Positions 1 to 8,312 are shown, counted from the first letter of the stretch. The stretch is 64,000 nucleotides of DNA from Wocania_A spongiicola (GCF_023502325.1 NZ_JAMFLZ010000010.1:1-64000); one strand, 5' to 3'. Notes: generated from the letters alone by a model not told the origin. A program made the numbers and translations.

Positions 1-441
1 GATGATGTAGGTTCCGTCTCCGTTATCTACTAATGTAGTGGTGTTGGCATCAAAAGTCACTATTGTTCCATCGATAGCAGTGTGAGTAAAGGTACCGTCG
101 CCGTTGTCTTGTAATACATCTGGGTCGTTATTTAGTATATTAACTATATCTTCTTGACTGACTATACGTTGCCATTTTGCCCCATCCCAATAATGATATC
201 CAGGAGCAATATCTCCTACCACAGTATTGGTGTTATAAACTAAAAGACTAACAACATTGCCGTTAGTAATTGTAGTCGCATCTGTACTGTTTGTAAGTGA
301 AATTCTGGGAATTAAGACCCCTTTACTGTTAGATACTACATCTAATTGGGATGAGTTATCTGGCAAAGGTGTTCCTACACCTACTTGCGCATAGGTAGTT
401 CCTATAGTTATTAAGAACAATAGCGTAATTATTTTTTTCAT
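1..441 (-). CDS. Secreted repeat-containing surface protein, amino-terminal part only
   Basis: The reading frame starts at the ATG complementary to 439-441 and stays open to the window edge (147 codons seen). Residues 1-19 form a clear signal peptide ending in YAQ. The mature protein starts with VGVGTPLPDNSSQLDV and then KGVLIPR, an opening I know from many flavobacterial secreted proteins that carry repeats or a tail-fibre-like region. From about residue 109 the motif DNGDGT appears twice about 25 residues apart (LQDNGDGTF and LVDNGDGTY), so a repeat array begins here and runs off the window. Its function is unknown; a cell-surface or adhesin-like protein is an inference. The upstream gap holds a pair of direct repeats (568-597) that resemble those near the LytTR gene. 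Confidence 0.75.
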   Translation of the reverse strand, partial: MKKIITLLFLITIGTTYAQVGVGTPLPDNSSQLDVVSNSKGVLIPRISLTNSTDATTITNGNVVSLLVYNTNTVVGDIAPGYHYWDGAKWQRIVSQEDIVNILNNDPDVLQDNGDGTFTHTAIDGTIVTFDANTTTLVDNGDGTYII

Positions 442-567
442 AATGCGTTTTTAAAAAATTATTTTCATTAAAGGTTTAAAAGGCAAAGAGCCTGTGATAA
501 TAGCAATGGCAAAGAAATAATGATTTGTTGGGCTATGTAAACGCCATGTAATAAATGAGCTTATACA

Positions 568-597
568 GAAATAAGTGTTCTATTATTGAAATAAGTG
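568..597 (+). promoter_or_regulatory. Direct repeat pair, 20-bp period (possible LytTR-type operator)
   Basis: GAAATAAGTG occurs at 568-577 and again at 588-597, exactly 20 bp apart, inside the 242-bp gap upstream of the minus-strand surface protein. Two short direct repeats on one helix face are the usual target form for LytTR proteins. A similar array (1566-1614) lies upstream of the LytTR gene next door. Binding is an inference. Confidence 0.4.
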
Positions 598-683
598 GAA
601 AAACAGAGGAAAATACGTGGTATATATCTTATGTAAAACTTTTTTAAAGATTTAATTTTTATTACTAACGCTCCTTAAATACG

Positions 684-1412
684 CTACATAATTTGTAAAA
701 ACTTGCAAAGCGCTTCATACCTTCTTACTGATACCTTTAAAGAAACTCCATTTCTTAAAGTGCAAGAAATACTAGGTAAAGTATCAATTCTTGATACAAA
801 GTTTAAGTTTACTAAATACTTATGATGAATTCTAAAAAATTGAAATTTGCTTAATCGCTTCTCGTAAGCACCTAAGTTCTTACTCGATATTTTTAATTCG
901 CTATCAACCGAAGTGAATTGTGTGTACTTACCTTGTGCTTCACAATACATCACATTTTTAATGTCTATAAATTCAATTTTTTTAAACATAGGAATAGCGA
1001 GAATGGTATTAATTTTTTTTGCATGTTGTTGTTGATCAAAACCATAATAGCTTTTAATTTTTGATATCGCTTTTATTAAAGCTTCTCTAAAATCTTCCTC
1101 TTTAATAGGCATCAACAAGTAATCTATTACATTATATTTAAGAGCAGTTAAAGCGTATGCATCGCTACTAGATAAAACTATAGTTTGAAAATCTACTATA
1201 CCACAATTATCAAAAAAATAGTTAATATCATTCTTATTGGATATTGCATTTAATATAACTAAATGAGGCTTTCTAGCTTTTAAAAGATTTATTCCTTCAT
1301 TAAAAGAATTTGTTACGCAAAGAGCTTGTTTATCTACAAAACTGTTATTAAGATATCTCCTAATTACCCTATCATTAACTTTATTCTTATTAATTAAGAG
1401 AATTCTGTACAT
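684..1412 (-). CDS. LytTR-family regulator with a degenerate receiver domain
   Basis: This is a 242-residue protein of two-domain layout: a receiver-like fold at about residues 1-120 and a LytTR DNA-binding domain at about 137-242 (conserved core around FFRIHHKYLVNL). The receiver has lost the chemistry of phosphorylation. The acidic pair after the first strand is replaced (LLINKNK), the phospho-acceptor position is Asn55 (LVILNAIS), and the lysine expected before the conserved proline is Met101 (LLMPI). Its neighbour at 2038 keeps all of these residues. It should therefore act independently of phosphotransfer, perhaps constitutively or through protein contacts; that is an inference. It is transcribed divergently from the canonical LytTR gene, with a repeat-rich 625-bp gap between them. 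Confidence 0.8.
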   Translation of the reverse strand: MYRILLINKNKVNDRVIRRYLNNSFVDKQALCVTNSFNEGINLLKARKPHLVILNAISNKNDINYFFDNCGIVDFQTIVLSSSDAYALTALKYNVIDYLLMPIKEEDFREALIKAISKIKSYYGFDQQQHAKKINTILAIPMFKKIEFIDIKNVMYCEAQGKYTQFTSVDSELKISSKNLGAYEKRLSKFQFFRIHHKYLVNLNFVSRIDTLPSISCTLRNGVSLKVSVRRYEALCKFLQIM

Positions 1413-2037
1413 TTAAAATTTGCTTTTGTAAGAAGTTTATTTTTTAATAAAAAGCACAGGTAAAAAAAATCAAAACCCTAAAAATCAATGATTTAAACAA
1501 ATTAAAACGCTAACCTTTTAGTATCAAATGTCATCATTATACTTGGAGTATATAAACAAAAAGTAATAAGTGTAGCTATACACAAACAAGTGTACCTTAT
1601 ATGGAATATGTGTGAAAAACACTTCATTGTTTGAAGGCAGAAGTGTCATTAAGGTGTAAGTTTTTAATCTATAAAACACATAAAGTGATCAATTATAATT
1701 ACTAAATTTCTTTATAATTAATACTTTGTTTTATATTCTTTTAATCCCTATATTTAAATCGCAACTAAATTGTTTTTAAAAATCTCTCTAAACTTAAATG
1801 TTAAGCCTTAATAAATAAACTTTAATTATTTTTTATTTGCTTACTTTTTTGTTTGTAATTACTTTACATAAACCTATAATATCTAAGTTAATTAAACACA
1901 TACATTTTAAAAACAATTTCTTAAGTGGAATCTCTAGGTTATACCTAAGACTCTAAATTTGTCAAAAAATAATTATCTTTTGTGACATAATTATCATCAT
2001 TGTGTCAAAAGGAATAACTTAACCCCTAAAATTTGCT
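1413..2037. other. Repeat-rich 625-bp gap between divergent LytTR genes
   Basis: No coding frame is convincing here. The gap holds the 20-bp-period array at 1566-1614, a small inverted repeat TAGGT-TAT-ACCTA at 1935-1947, and an imperfect tandem repeat at 1969-2010. In that last element ATAATTATC occurs at 1969-1977 and 1987-1995, each followed by a TTGTG(A/T)C-like box, close to the ATG at 2038. I found no exact TTTG/TAnnTTTG promoter for either gene. Confidence 0.5.
1566..1614 (+). promoter_or_regulatory. Three-unit repeat array with 20-bp period
   Basis: ATAAGTGTA (1566-1574), ACAAGTGTA (1586-1594) and ATATGTGTG (1606-1614) are spaced exactly 20 bp apart. The motif resembles the AATAAGTG pair at 568-597. 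The array lies about 155-200 bp upstream of the degenerate LytTR gene, so it may be an autoregulatory site for one of the two LytTR proteins. Inference only. Confidence 0.4.
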
Positions 2038-2796
2038 ATGAGACAAGCTAAAACCCTAATTGTTGATGACGAGAAAAAAAACATTAAATTACTAGAACAC
2101 TTTATTAAAACCTATTGCCCAAACATTAAAATAGTTGGGAAAGCTTCTACAAGAAAAGACGCTATTAAACTTATAAATGAAAAAGAGCCTGAGTTAATTT
2201 TCATGGATATTATTTTAGATGCAGGCACAGGTTTTGATGTTTTAGAAACCATTAAACACTCAAAATATAAAGTCATTTTTGTATCATCTTATAGTGAGTA
2301 TGCCATTAAAGCATTTAAGTTTAACGCTATAGATTATATTTTAAAACCTATAGCTATAGAAGAATTGATTTTGGCTGTTAACAAGGCTTATGAAGATATT
2401 GAAAATGAATTATTTACATTACCAGATCAAGTACAAAATTTGTCTGGAGCTTTTATACAGAATATCCCTCTTGATTTTATAGCGATTTCTTCAATTAACA
2501 AAATTGAATTTGTTAAATTAAATGATATAATTTATTTAAATTCTGAAGGCAGGTACACAGTTTTTAATCTTGTTAATAATCAAAAAATAGTAGCTTCCAG
2601 AAATATTGGTGAGTTTGAAAATATTATTAACGAAAATGATTTTTTTAGAATTCATAATAGCTACATAGTAAACTTAAAGCATGTCGAAAAAATCACTAAA
2701 GTAGATGGTAATTATTGCGAAATGTCTAATAAAGAATCACTCCCTATTGCTAGAAGAAGGCAGGAGCAATTAAATCGATTTCTACGTATCAAATAA
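2038..2796 (+). CDS. LytTR-family response regulator
   Basis: This 252-residue protein has a receiver domain (about 1-125) and a LytTR domain (about 148-250). The receiver keeps the acidic pair Asp10/Asp11 (IVDDE), the phospho-acceptor Asp57 (IFMDI), the switch Ser in FVSSY and Lys103 (LKPI), so phosphorylation by a histidine kinase is expected. No kinase gene lies in the window. The LytTR core FFRIHNSYIVNL matches that of the degenerate paralogue at 684-1412. It ends 16 bp from the convergent gene at 2813. Members of the family bind pairs of short direct repeats. Confidence 0.9.
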   Translation: MRQAKTLIVDDEKKNIKLLEHFIKTYCPNIKIVGKASTRKDAIKLINEKEPELIFMDIILDAGTGFDVLETIKHSKYKVIFVSSYSEYAIKAFKFNAIDYILKPIAIEELILAVNKAYEDIENELFTLPDQVQNLSGAFIQNIPLDFIAISSINKIEFVKLNDIIYLNSEGRYTVFNLVNNQKIVASRNIGEFENIINENDFFRIHNSYIVNLKHVEKITKVDGNYCEMSNKESLPIARRRQEQLNRFLRIK

Positions 2797-2812
2797 TTTC
2801 ATATTAATCAAA

Positions 2813-3592
2813 CTATTTATTCTGTCGTACTACATTATTGCTACTAGAATAAAAACTATTAAGCAAATAGCTGTACTCGTATGTGTTATATAAGTTTATT
2901 AAACAGTTATAAATTTTAAATTCGTTTTCCAAATCATTTTTTGAAGGTAACGACTCTAAGAATGAATAGATTTCTCTACTACACAATTGAGCTTGACTTT
3001 TTAAATTTATATTAGAATATGGTTCTTTATTTATTATATCTGTATTAAAGACTTTTCTAAATACTCCAAACCAAGAATTTGATTTTGCTTTTTTAAAAAT
3101 ACCTTGTATTAATTCATCATCAAAGTAAGGCTCGCTAGTTGTTTCTATAAACTCAAAATATTTATTGAATTGATATTTTATTACAAACTCTTCACTTTCA
3201 TCAAATTGAATAAATGAGTTTTTCAAAAAAAGATCTGCATCGCATGTATTAACAAAGCTAATAACGTGCTTTGTTAATTTAGCTTTAGAAAACTTTTTTT
3301 TCTCTCTATTATTATACTCATCAAGAATTTGATGTGCATAATCGGAGGCATTATTTATTATTTTACGTTCTAAAAAATCATTTTTATTTAGAATATTTTC
3401 TTTAAATGAAATGCCTATAATTTTGAACCAATCGTTCAATTTAAACATACCTTCTATTTGCCTTTTTAACTTTAAAGTAAAAGAACGATTGTCATAAAAT
3501 AAAATTATTTCTTTAATCGAATATCCGTAAGCGTATAATTTTAAAAAGTTAAGCTGCTCTTCATTTAGTTCTTTATCAAATGTTTGTACCAT
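2813..3592 (-). CDS. Unknown protein with an amino-terminal LuxR-like helix-turn-helix
   Basis: I do not recognise this 259-residue protein as a whole. Residues about 10-60 (LNEEQLNFLKLYAYGYSIKEI and on to KLNDWFKIIGISF) have the spacing of a LuxR/sigma-4 type helix-turn-helix. The remaining 200 residues are charged and helical, without signal peptide or membrane segment. It sits beside two LytTR regulators, so a regulatory role is plausible. A single AATAAGTGG box (3752-3760), like those near the LytTR gene, lies about 160 bp upstream. Its base composition is very AT-rich, like the rest of this flank. Confidence 0.6.
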   Translation of the reverse strand: MVQTFDKELNEEQLNFLKLYAYGYSIKEIILFYDNRSFTLKLKRQIEGMFKLNDWFKIIGISFKENILNKNDFLERKIINNASDYAHQILDEYNNREKKKFSKAKLTKHVISFVNTCDADLFLKNSFIQFDESEEFVIKYQFNKYFEFIETTSEPYFDDELIQGIFKKAKSNSWFGVFRKVFNTDIINKEPYSNINLKSQAQLCSREIYSFLESLPSKNDLENEFKIYNCLINLYNTYEYSYLLNSFYSSSNNVVRQNK

Positions 3593-3836
3593 ACATAAAT
3601 TTTAGGGAGGGGCCAGATAATTTTGCTTGGAATTATTGATTATTGCTATTAATCATTAACTGTATAAATAAAAAAATCTATTTACTTAGCTAAAGTATCA
3701 TAACATAGTACTTAAGCAGGAGCATAAATTAATAAACGTAACATATTATGTAATAAGTGGTGTTTTATATAGTTTAATGTGATAAATTAAGAAGTTTTAT
3801 ATAAAAAAATGGCTGTTAGCTAACCTTAAAAGCGAC

Positions 3837-3870
3837 AAAACCCTATTAATCTGAAGATTAATAGGGTTTT
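3837..3870. terminator. Strong hairpin, probably the former tRNA-Pro terminator
   Basis: AAAACCCTATTAATC and GATTAATAGGGTTTT form a perfect 15-bp stem with a TGAA loop, flanked so that it can work on both strands. It ends 25 bp from the left copy of the tRNA 3' end (3896). In the uninterrupted chromosome it would lie just downstream of the tRNA-Pro gene, hence the assignment. Confidence 0.7.
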
Positions 3871-3895
3871 TGTTGTAATTGATATTAATAATTTT

Positions 3896-3912
3896 GTCGG
3901 GGTGGCAGGATT
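3896..3912 (+). other. Left attachment site (duplicated tRNA-Pro 3' end)
   Basis: These 17 bases are identical to 29963-29979, the 3' end of tRNA-Pro plus one flanking base. The similarity continues imperfectly into the element: 3913-3934 resembles the T-arm to anticodon part of the tRNA with small deletions. This is not a functional tRNA. Confidence 0.85.
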
Positions 3913-3970
3913 AACCTCAACCTCTCTCACTCCCTATATTTACTGTTATTCTATAACTTTCATCTATTTA

Positions 3971-3990
3971 TGCACACCTAATTGCACACC
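3971..3990 (+). other. Left arm-type integrase site pair
   Basis: TGCACACC occurs at 3971-3978 and 3983-3990 (12-bp period). The same pair in the same orientation is found at the other end of the island (29832-29851). This fits arm-type sites for the tyrosine integrase; the role is an inference. Confidence 0.6.
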
Positions 3991-4247
3991 AAAACTATAA
4001 AAAGAACTTCGAAGATATAATTTGATCTTCTTTGGTGTTATAAAGGTACAAATTATATAAAAATAAAATTATCCAAAACTTTGACTTTTCTTTGAATTAT
4101 TTATTTAGTAATTGATTATTTTCTAATCTCTAAACAATACTCATCATGCTTTTACTGTAATACATTTACATCAATATCGATAAACAATAAAATGTTTTAG
4201 ATTACCTATCATTTCTTAAACCAATTCCTTTTACTAAAATTTTAAAA
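3991..4247. other. Non-coding left end of the island
   Basis: No gene is visible. A small inverted repeat, GAAGAT-N8-ATCTTC, lies at 4011-4030. The rest is AT-rich sequence without clear structure. Confidence 0.4.
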
Positions 4248-4565
4248 TTATTTCTCTAATAATATGGTATTAAAATCATACTCTCCAGGATTGGGTACAT
4301 ATTGTTTGGCTACCACATAATCGCTCTCTTCCAAAACATGTAAGTTCTGAAGGCATAAATGAGCGAATTCCGAATCTATATCGACCAGTCGAGGCTGGAT
4401 CTTACCGGTTTTATCCTGTAAATCGGTTAAATATATTGGTAAGATCTCCCCTTTTGAATTAGCAGAGACTAAGCAACCGCTCTTTCCTTCATCGAACAGC
4501 TTTTTAACCCCAATGCCCAACAGCGTACACAAAGTAAGTGTTAGACTGCAACAAAAAGTGAACTT
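4248..4565 (-). pseudogene. Gene remnant, possibly the carboxy-terminus of a phosphofructokinase
   Basis: An open frame of about 105 codons directly follows, in frame, the stop codon of the MFS gene ending at 4566. It has no ATG near its start; the best-conserved looking part begins at LLGIGVKKLFDEGKSG. The pattern of an alpha-helix, then EGKSGCLVSANSKGE, then a tail with PRLVDIDSE reminds me of the carboxy-terminal part of some 6-phosphofructokinases, but I cannot confirm this without a search. It is probably the tail of a gene whose 5' part was lost when the island was assembled. It is the last reading frame of the minus-strand gene run. Confidence 0.4.
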
Positions 4566-5909
4566 TTAAAGTGTTTCTGTTAAATTTTTACTTAATTTCT
4601 CTAGTGATTTCCCTTTGGTTTCCGGCATTTTAAAGTGCACCCAGATAAGCTGCCAAATCATCATAACAGCGAAGAATGCAAACACAACTCCTGGACCTAT
4701 GATGGAGAACAGGGAGGGTATAAGTGATGGAATTGCAGCCGCCAAAACCCAGTGCACAGAGGAACCAAAAGCTTGACCAGATGCCCTTAAGTGATTGGGG
4801 AAAAGTTCTGAAATAAAAACCCAAATTACAGTGCCTTGCCCCATTGCATGGGCTGCAACAAAAACAAAAAAGCAAGTAACTATAACTATTCCTCCCCAGT
4901 TAAAAAAGAATGCTGCGGCCACCAAACCTAGTGAAAGAATGTATCCAAAAGAACCAATATACATTAACTTTTTCCTTCCGGACCTGTCTATTAAGTACAC
5001 ACCTAACAAAGTGAAAACCACATTAATAAAGCCGATACCTACACTACTCAATAATGCCGAACTTGTTCCAAGACCAGCCTCTTCCAAAATTCTTGGGGCA
5101 TAATACCAGAAAGCATTAATACCTGAAAACTGATTAAAAAAGGCTATAAAAAAAGCCAGTAATAAAGGAATTCTATATTTTTTTAAAAAAATATGCTCAT
5201 TATTCTTAGGCGTATCAAGATTAATAGATTTTATAAATAACTCTATGTCTTTTTGAGGATCAATTATTTTAAGTGTTTTAATTGCCTCATTAATCTTCCC
5301 CTTTGTTATTAACCATCGTGGGCTTTTAGGAACTCTAAAAATTAATAGACAAAAGATAAACGCAGGAAAGGCTTCAACGCCGATCATCCAACGCCAAGCA
5401 TTTTCACCAAGATTGCTTAATAGATAATTAGATATAAATGCTACAAGCACCCCAAAAACAATACTAAATTGATACATTGCTACTAAGCGCCCCCTTTTTT
5501 TTGCTGGTGCTATTTCTGAAATATAAGCTGGTGCTGCAATTGTAGATGCCCCTACACCTAATCCGCCAATAAATCTAAAAAAGGCAAATGTATAGGGATC
5601 ATTTACCGTTGCTGAACCAATGGCAGAAACAAAATACAAAACACCAATCCAAATAAGCGTATTTTTTCGCCCTATTCGGTTGGTTGGAATGCCTCCAAAT
5701 ATTGCGCCTATCACAGTTCCCCATAGCGCCATAGCCATAACCACCATACCATGAAAAAGATCTGAGGAGCCCCATATATTTTGTAAGGTTTTGTCTGCTC
5801 CTGAAATCACTATGGTATCAAAACCGAATAAAAATCCAGCCAATGACACTGTAAATGACCAAATAAAAATTTTATTCATGAAATTCATTATATCCTGTTT
5901 TTGATTCAA
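4566..5909 (-). CDS. MFS sugar transporter, sugar-porter family (second copy)
   Basis: This is an inner-membrane sugar permease, probably a proton symporter, of 447 residues with about 12 hydrophobic segments. Family marks are GFLFGFDTIVISG in segment 1, NRIGRKN in the first cytoplasmic loop, PKSPRWL after segment 6, DRSGRKK in the loop after segment 8 and PETKGKSLE at the carboxy-terminus. The nominal start overlaps the upstream esterase by 38 bp. The ATG at 5879 (MNKIFIW) overlaps its stop by only 8 bp and starts just before the first membrane segment, so it may be the real start through translational coupling. The same esterase-then-MFS order occurs at 10584-11507 and 9133-10581. Confidence 0.88.
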   Translation of the reverse strand: MNQKQDIMNFMNKIFIWSFTVSLAGFLFGFDTIVISGADKTLQNIWGSSDLFHGMVVMAMALWGTVIGAIFGGIPTNRIGRKNTLIWIGVLYFVSAIGSATVNDPYTFAFFRFIGGLGVGASTIAAPAYISEIAPAKKRGRLVAMYQFSIVFGVLVAFISNYLLSNLGENAWRWMIGVEAFPAFIFCLLIFRVPKSPRWLITKGKINEAIKTLKIIDPQKDIELFIKSINLDTPKNNEHIFLKKYRIPLLLAFFIAFFNQFSGINAFWYYAPRILEEAGLGTSSALLSSVGIGFINVVFTLLGVYLIDRSGRKKLMYIGSFGYILSLGLVAAAFFFNWGGIVIVTCFFVFVAAHAMGQGTVIWVFISELFPNHLRASGQAFGSSVHWVLAAAIPSLIPSLFSIIGPGVVFAFFAVMMIWQLIWVHFKMPETKGKSLEKLSKNLTETL

Positions 5910-6828
5910 TTTGGTTCTCCAAGTTGTAAATAGCTTCAGCCATCTTCTTTCCCAAATCTATATATCCCTCACTATTGTAATGTGCTGCATCTGAATAATT
6001 ATAATTAGCTGTAGTTCTAACTATTTCTGAATTTTCGTCTATTCTTACATACTTTTCCTGAGCATGTTGAACCAGCTCGCAATAATTCCATACTTTTCCA
6101 TCAGTGTCTTGTCCTGAATCAGAAATTTTCCCAATTACAACGGGTAAATCATCCTTTAACAAACTTGCTCGAATTAAATTCAATAATCTCCTTAAATTTG
6201 GATAATAGCGCAATGCAATCTCTTCTGTATAGTAGGCATCACTCTCTCCTTGCATCCAAATTATTCCAGATGGCATAAATAGGTCCGCTATCCCATTTGA
6301 ATCAATATCATTTTTACTAAAAGCCGACCTTATGGTATTTAAAAAATGATCATATTGATTTAGTCCATTGGTCCCTCGATAATCTGGCTCCCATGAGCCA
6401 TACTCCCCTGCGGCTAAACTATCAATAGACGTCCCCCCTCTTGAATATTTAATTATTGCAATTTTATCATTCGGGTAAAGCTCTTGCAGTCTTTTACCAA
6501 AAGACAACTCCAGACCAAATCTATCTGAAAGGTTATTACCTTTCTGATCTGCTGAAAATCCATAGCCATGACCAGGTTGCATAATGTTCCATTTTCCTAA
6601 ACCTCCATTAGTCTCATTATCACCGACTGGGTTTCCATGAAAAATCCAAATATTTTCCACGGACTTTTCAAACGAATTTGGCAATTGATCGTTATACCCA
6701 AAACCATCCATATTTGACTGCCCTCCCAAGTAATAAACCCTTATTACCTCCTTTTTTTGACCATAAGTGAAAATGGATTGTACAATTATAATTAAAAGCC
6801 ATATTTTATTTAATCTGATTGGATTCAT
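5872..6828 (-). CDS. SGNH-type carbohydrate acetylesterase (sialate O-acetylesterase-like)
   Basis: This secreted esterase has 318 residues with a signal peptide (about 1-24). The catalytic serine is Ser38 in LGGQSNM, the central block is WMQGESD, and the final Asp/His pair lies in SDAAHYN near residue 280. The fold belongs to the sialate O-acetylesterase-like group that also contains acetylxylan-type esterases. In a mannoside locus it would most likely remove O-acetyl groups from sugar residues in the periplasm. It is clearly paralogous to the protein at 10584-11507, sharing nearly every block including KIAIIKYS and GGTSIDS. It overlaps the MFS gene downstream. Confidence 0.85.
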   Translation of the reverse strand: MNPIRLNKIWLLIIIVQSIFTYGQKKEVIRVYYLGGQSNMDGFGYNDQLPNSFEKSVENIWIFHGNPVGDNETNGGLGKWNIMQPGHGYGFSADQKGNNLSDRFGLELSFGKRLQELYPNDKIAIIKYSRGGTSIDSLAAGEYGSWEPDYRGTNGLNQYDHFLNTIRSAFSKNDIDSNGIADLFMPSGIIWMQGESDAYYTEEIALRYYPNLRRLLNLIRASLLKDDLPVVIGKISDSGQDTDGKVWNYCELVQHAQEKYVRIDENSEIVRTTANYNYSDAAHYNSEGYIDLGKKMAEAIYNLENQIESKTGYNEFHE

Positions 6829-6843
6829 CTTTACACCTTTTAG

Positions 6844-7170
6844 TTACTCTTGATTTATTGCTTTGTTAATAGCTTTCATCACTATGGGTTCCATGATTTT
6901 ATAGCCGGCAAGATTAGGGTGAACACCATCATAAGTAAACTCTTTTTTCAATCCATTTTTATCTGCCTGTCCCATGTAGGGATGATCAATAGTGATAAGG
7001 TCATAACGTTCAATTAGATGCTCTATAGGCATATCACCAAATTCTTTAAGCGAGCGCACATCCCATTTTATTATGACATTAGGATGACTCTTTTTAAATT
7101 CCTCTGATGTAGCAATTAACGGTTCATATCCTCTTGGATGATCCCAGGCTATTCCCTTAAGTTCAATCAT
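6844..7170 (-). pseudogene. Chimeric remnant: solute-binding protein start joined to SGNH hydrolase end
   Basis: The 108-residue frame looks like two unrelated genes fused by a deletion. Residues 1-70 (LKGIAWDHPRGYEPLIA, WDVRSLKEFGD, RYDLITIDHPYMG) read like the start of an ABC sugar-binding protein of the extracellular solute-binding family. They lack a signal peptide. Residues about 75-105 (TYDGVHPNLAGYKIMEP) are the last block of a GDSL/SGNH hydrolase, with its Asp and His but without the Ser block. The join lies near QADKNG. It sits between the lactonase and the esterase in the same direction. I expect no enzymatic function. Confidence 0.6.
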
Positions 7171-7204
7171 TTTTTATAGTTTTAAATCCTTTGCATTGTT
7201 TAAT

Positions 7205-8251
7205 CTATAACCAACAAATATTTACAGGTGTCTCTACTTCAACCAAAGAATTCAAGTTCAATGTTCCATCTATCTCATTAATTTCAAATACTGCTATTGT
7301 GCTTGAATCCTGATTCGCAGCAATGAGCCATTCACCACTTGGATCCATATTAAAATCACGAGGGGTCTTACCCTCAGTTGATTGGTGGGCAACAACCGTT
7401 AATTTCCTTGATCCCTTATCAACCTTAAAAATGGCGATAGTATCCGAACCTCTATTAGAGGCATAGAGGTATTCTCCGCTGGGGTGCATTCTTATGGCAG
7501 CACCTCCAATCGCTCCTAGGTATGCTCTTGGAACAAATGATATTTTCTGTACAATCTCACTTTCTCCACCACGCAGATCCGCAACAAATATTTCCCCAGT
7601 CAACTCGCTTAAAACGAACGCAAGTTCTTCTTTGTTATCCATAACCATATGGCGCGCGCCACTCCCTGCTTCAATTTTTATGTCTAAAGCCGGAGTTTTT
7701 TTCCATTGTCCTGTTCTTGAATCGATTCGATATGCCTTTGCCATATCCAGCGTTAAATCGACCACATATATGTGGTCATTACTGAAAGGGTAAACCATAT
7801 GGGCATGCGGGGCTTCCTGTCGTTTTTGATTAAGCCCAACACCTTCATGCTTAATTTCCTGTTCGCAAGCCGCTAGACGGCCATCTTCCATAATGGGATA
7901 AGACAAAATGCTACCTGAGACATAACAAGCAACCACTAATTTATCCTGTATAATTGCTAAATGGCAGGCATAATCGCCATTAATCTTTTGCGTATTCAAA
8001 AGCGTTAACTGTCCTTTCTTTTCAATTTTATAGGCATGAACTTGAGGATTTAAGCTTTCGTACATTTCCTCAACGGCATATAAATGGTTCCTATCCTTTG
8101 AAATCACAAGATAACTCGGGTTTCTTTGTAAGGTATTATGCAAAAGCTCTATCGCCCCTGATTCAGAATTAAGCTGAAAACACCCGATTCCTTTTCCTGT
8201 TGGATTAGCCGCAGGTGCTCCCTGTTGTGTATAACTACCTGTATAAAACAT
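7205..8251 (-). CDS. Lactonase of the 6-phosphogluconolactonase (YbhE/Pgl beta-propeller) family
   Basis: This 348-residue protein shows the repeating beta-propeller blocks of the family: FYTGSYTQQG at the start, NPSYLVISKDRNHLYAVEE, APHAHMVYPFSNDHIYVVDL, GARHMVMDN, MHPSGEYLYASNRGSDTIAIF and PRDFNMDPSGEWLIAANQDSSTIAVF. There is no signal peptide, so it acts in the cytoplasm. Known members hydrolyse 6-phosphogluconolactone or unphosphorylated sugar lactones. Here it follows a sugar dehydrogenase gene and shares the locus with mannonate dehydratase, so an aldonolactone such as mannonolactone is the likely substrate (inference). Confidence 0.85.
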   Translation of the reverse strand: MFYTGSYTQQGAPAANPTGKGIGCFQLNSESGAIELLHNTLQRNPSYLVISKDRNHLYAVEEMYESLNPQVHAYKIEKKGQLTLLNTQKINGDYACHLAIIQDKLVVACYVSGSILSYPIMEDGRLAACEQEIKHEGVGLNQKRQEAPHAHMVYPFSNDHIYVVDLTLDMAKAYRIDSRTGQWKKTPALDIKIEAGSGARHMVMDNKEELAFVLSELTGEIFVADLRGGESEIVQKISFVPRAYLGAIGGAAIRMHPSGEYLYASNRGSDTIAIFKVDKGSRKLTVVAHQSTEGKTPRDFNMDPSGEWLIAANQDSSTIAVFEINEIDGTLNLNSLVEVETPVNICWL

Positions 8252-8312
8252 GATTATTGTGGTACGGTGGATTATTTTTTCTTACCAATTTAAGAAACCT
8301 ATTTCTTTCAAT

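Noticed and set aside
3897..3934. A second tRNA-Pro gene
   Set aside because: Only the 3' end is exact; the rest is degenerate with deletions and there is no acceptor 5' arm. It is the duplicated attachment site.
4795..5103. A gene on the plus strand inside the MFS gene
   Set aside because: It is a reading-frame shadow of a clearly coding minus-strand gene, with no family resemblance. The same applies to other opposite-strand frames, such as 7494-7793, 9293-9754, 12725-13024 and 20755-21123.
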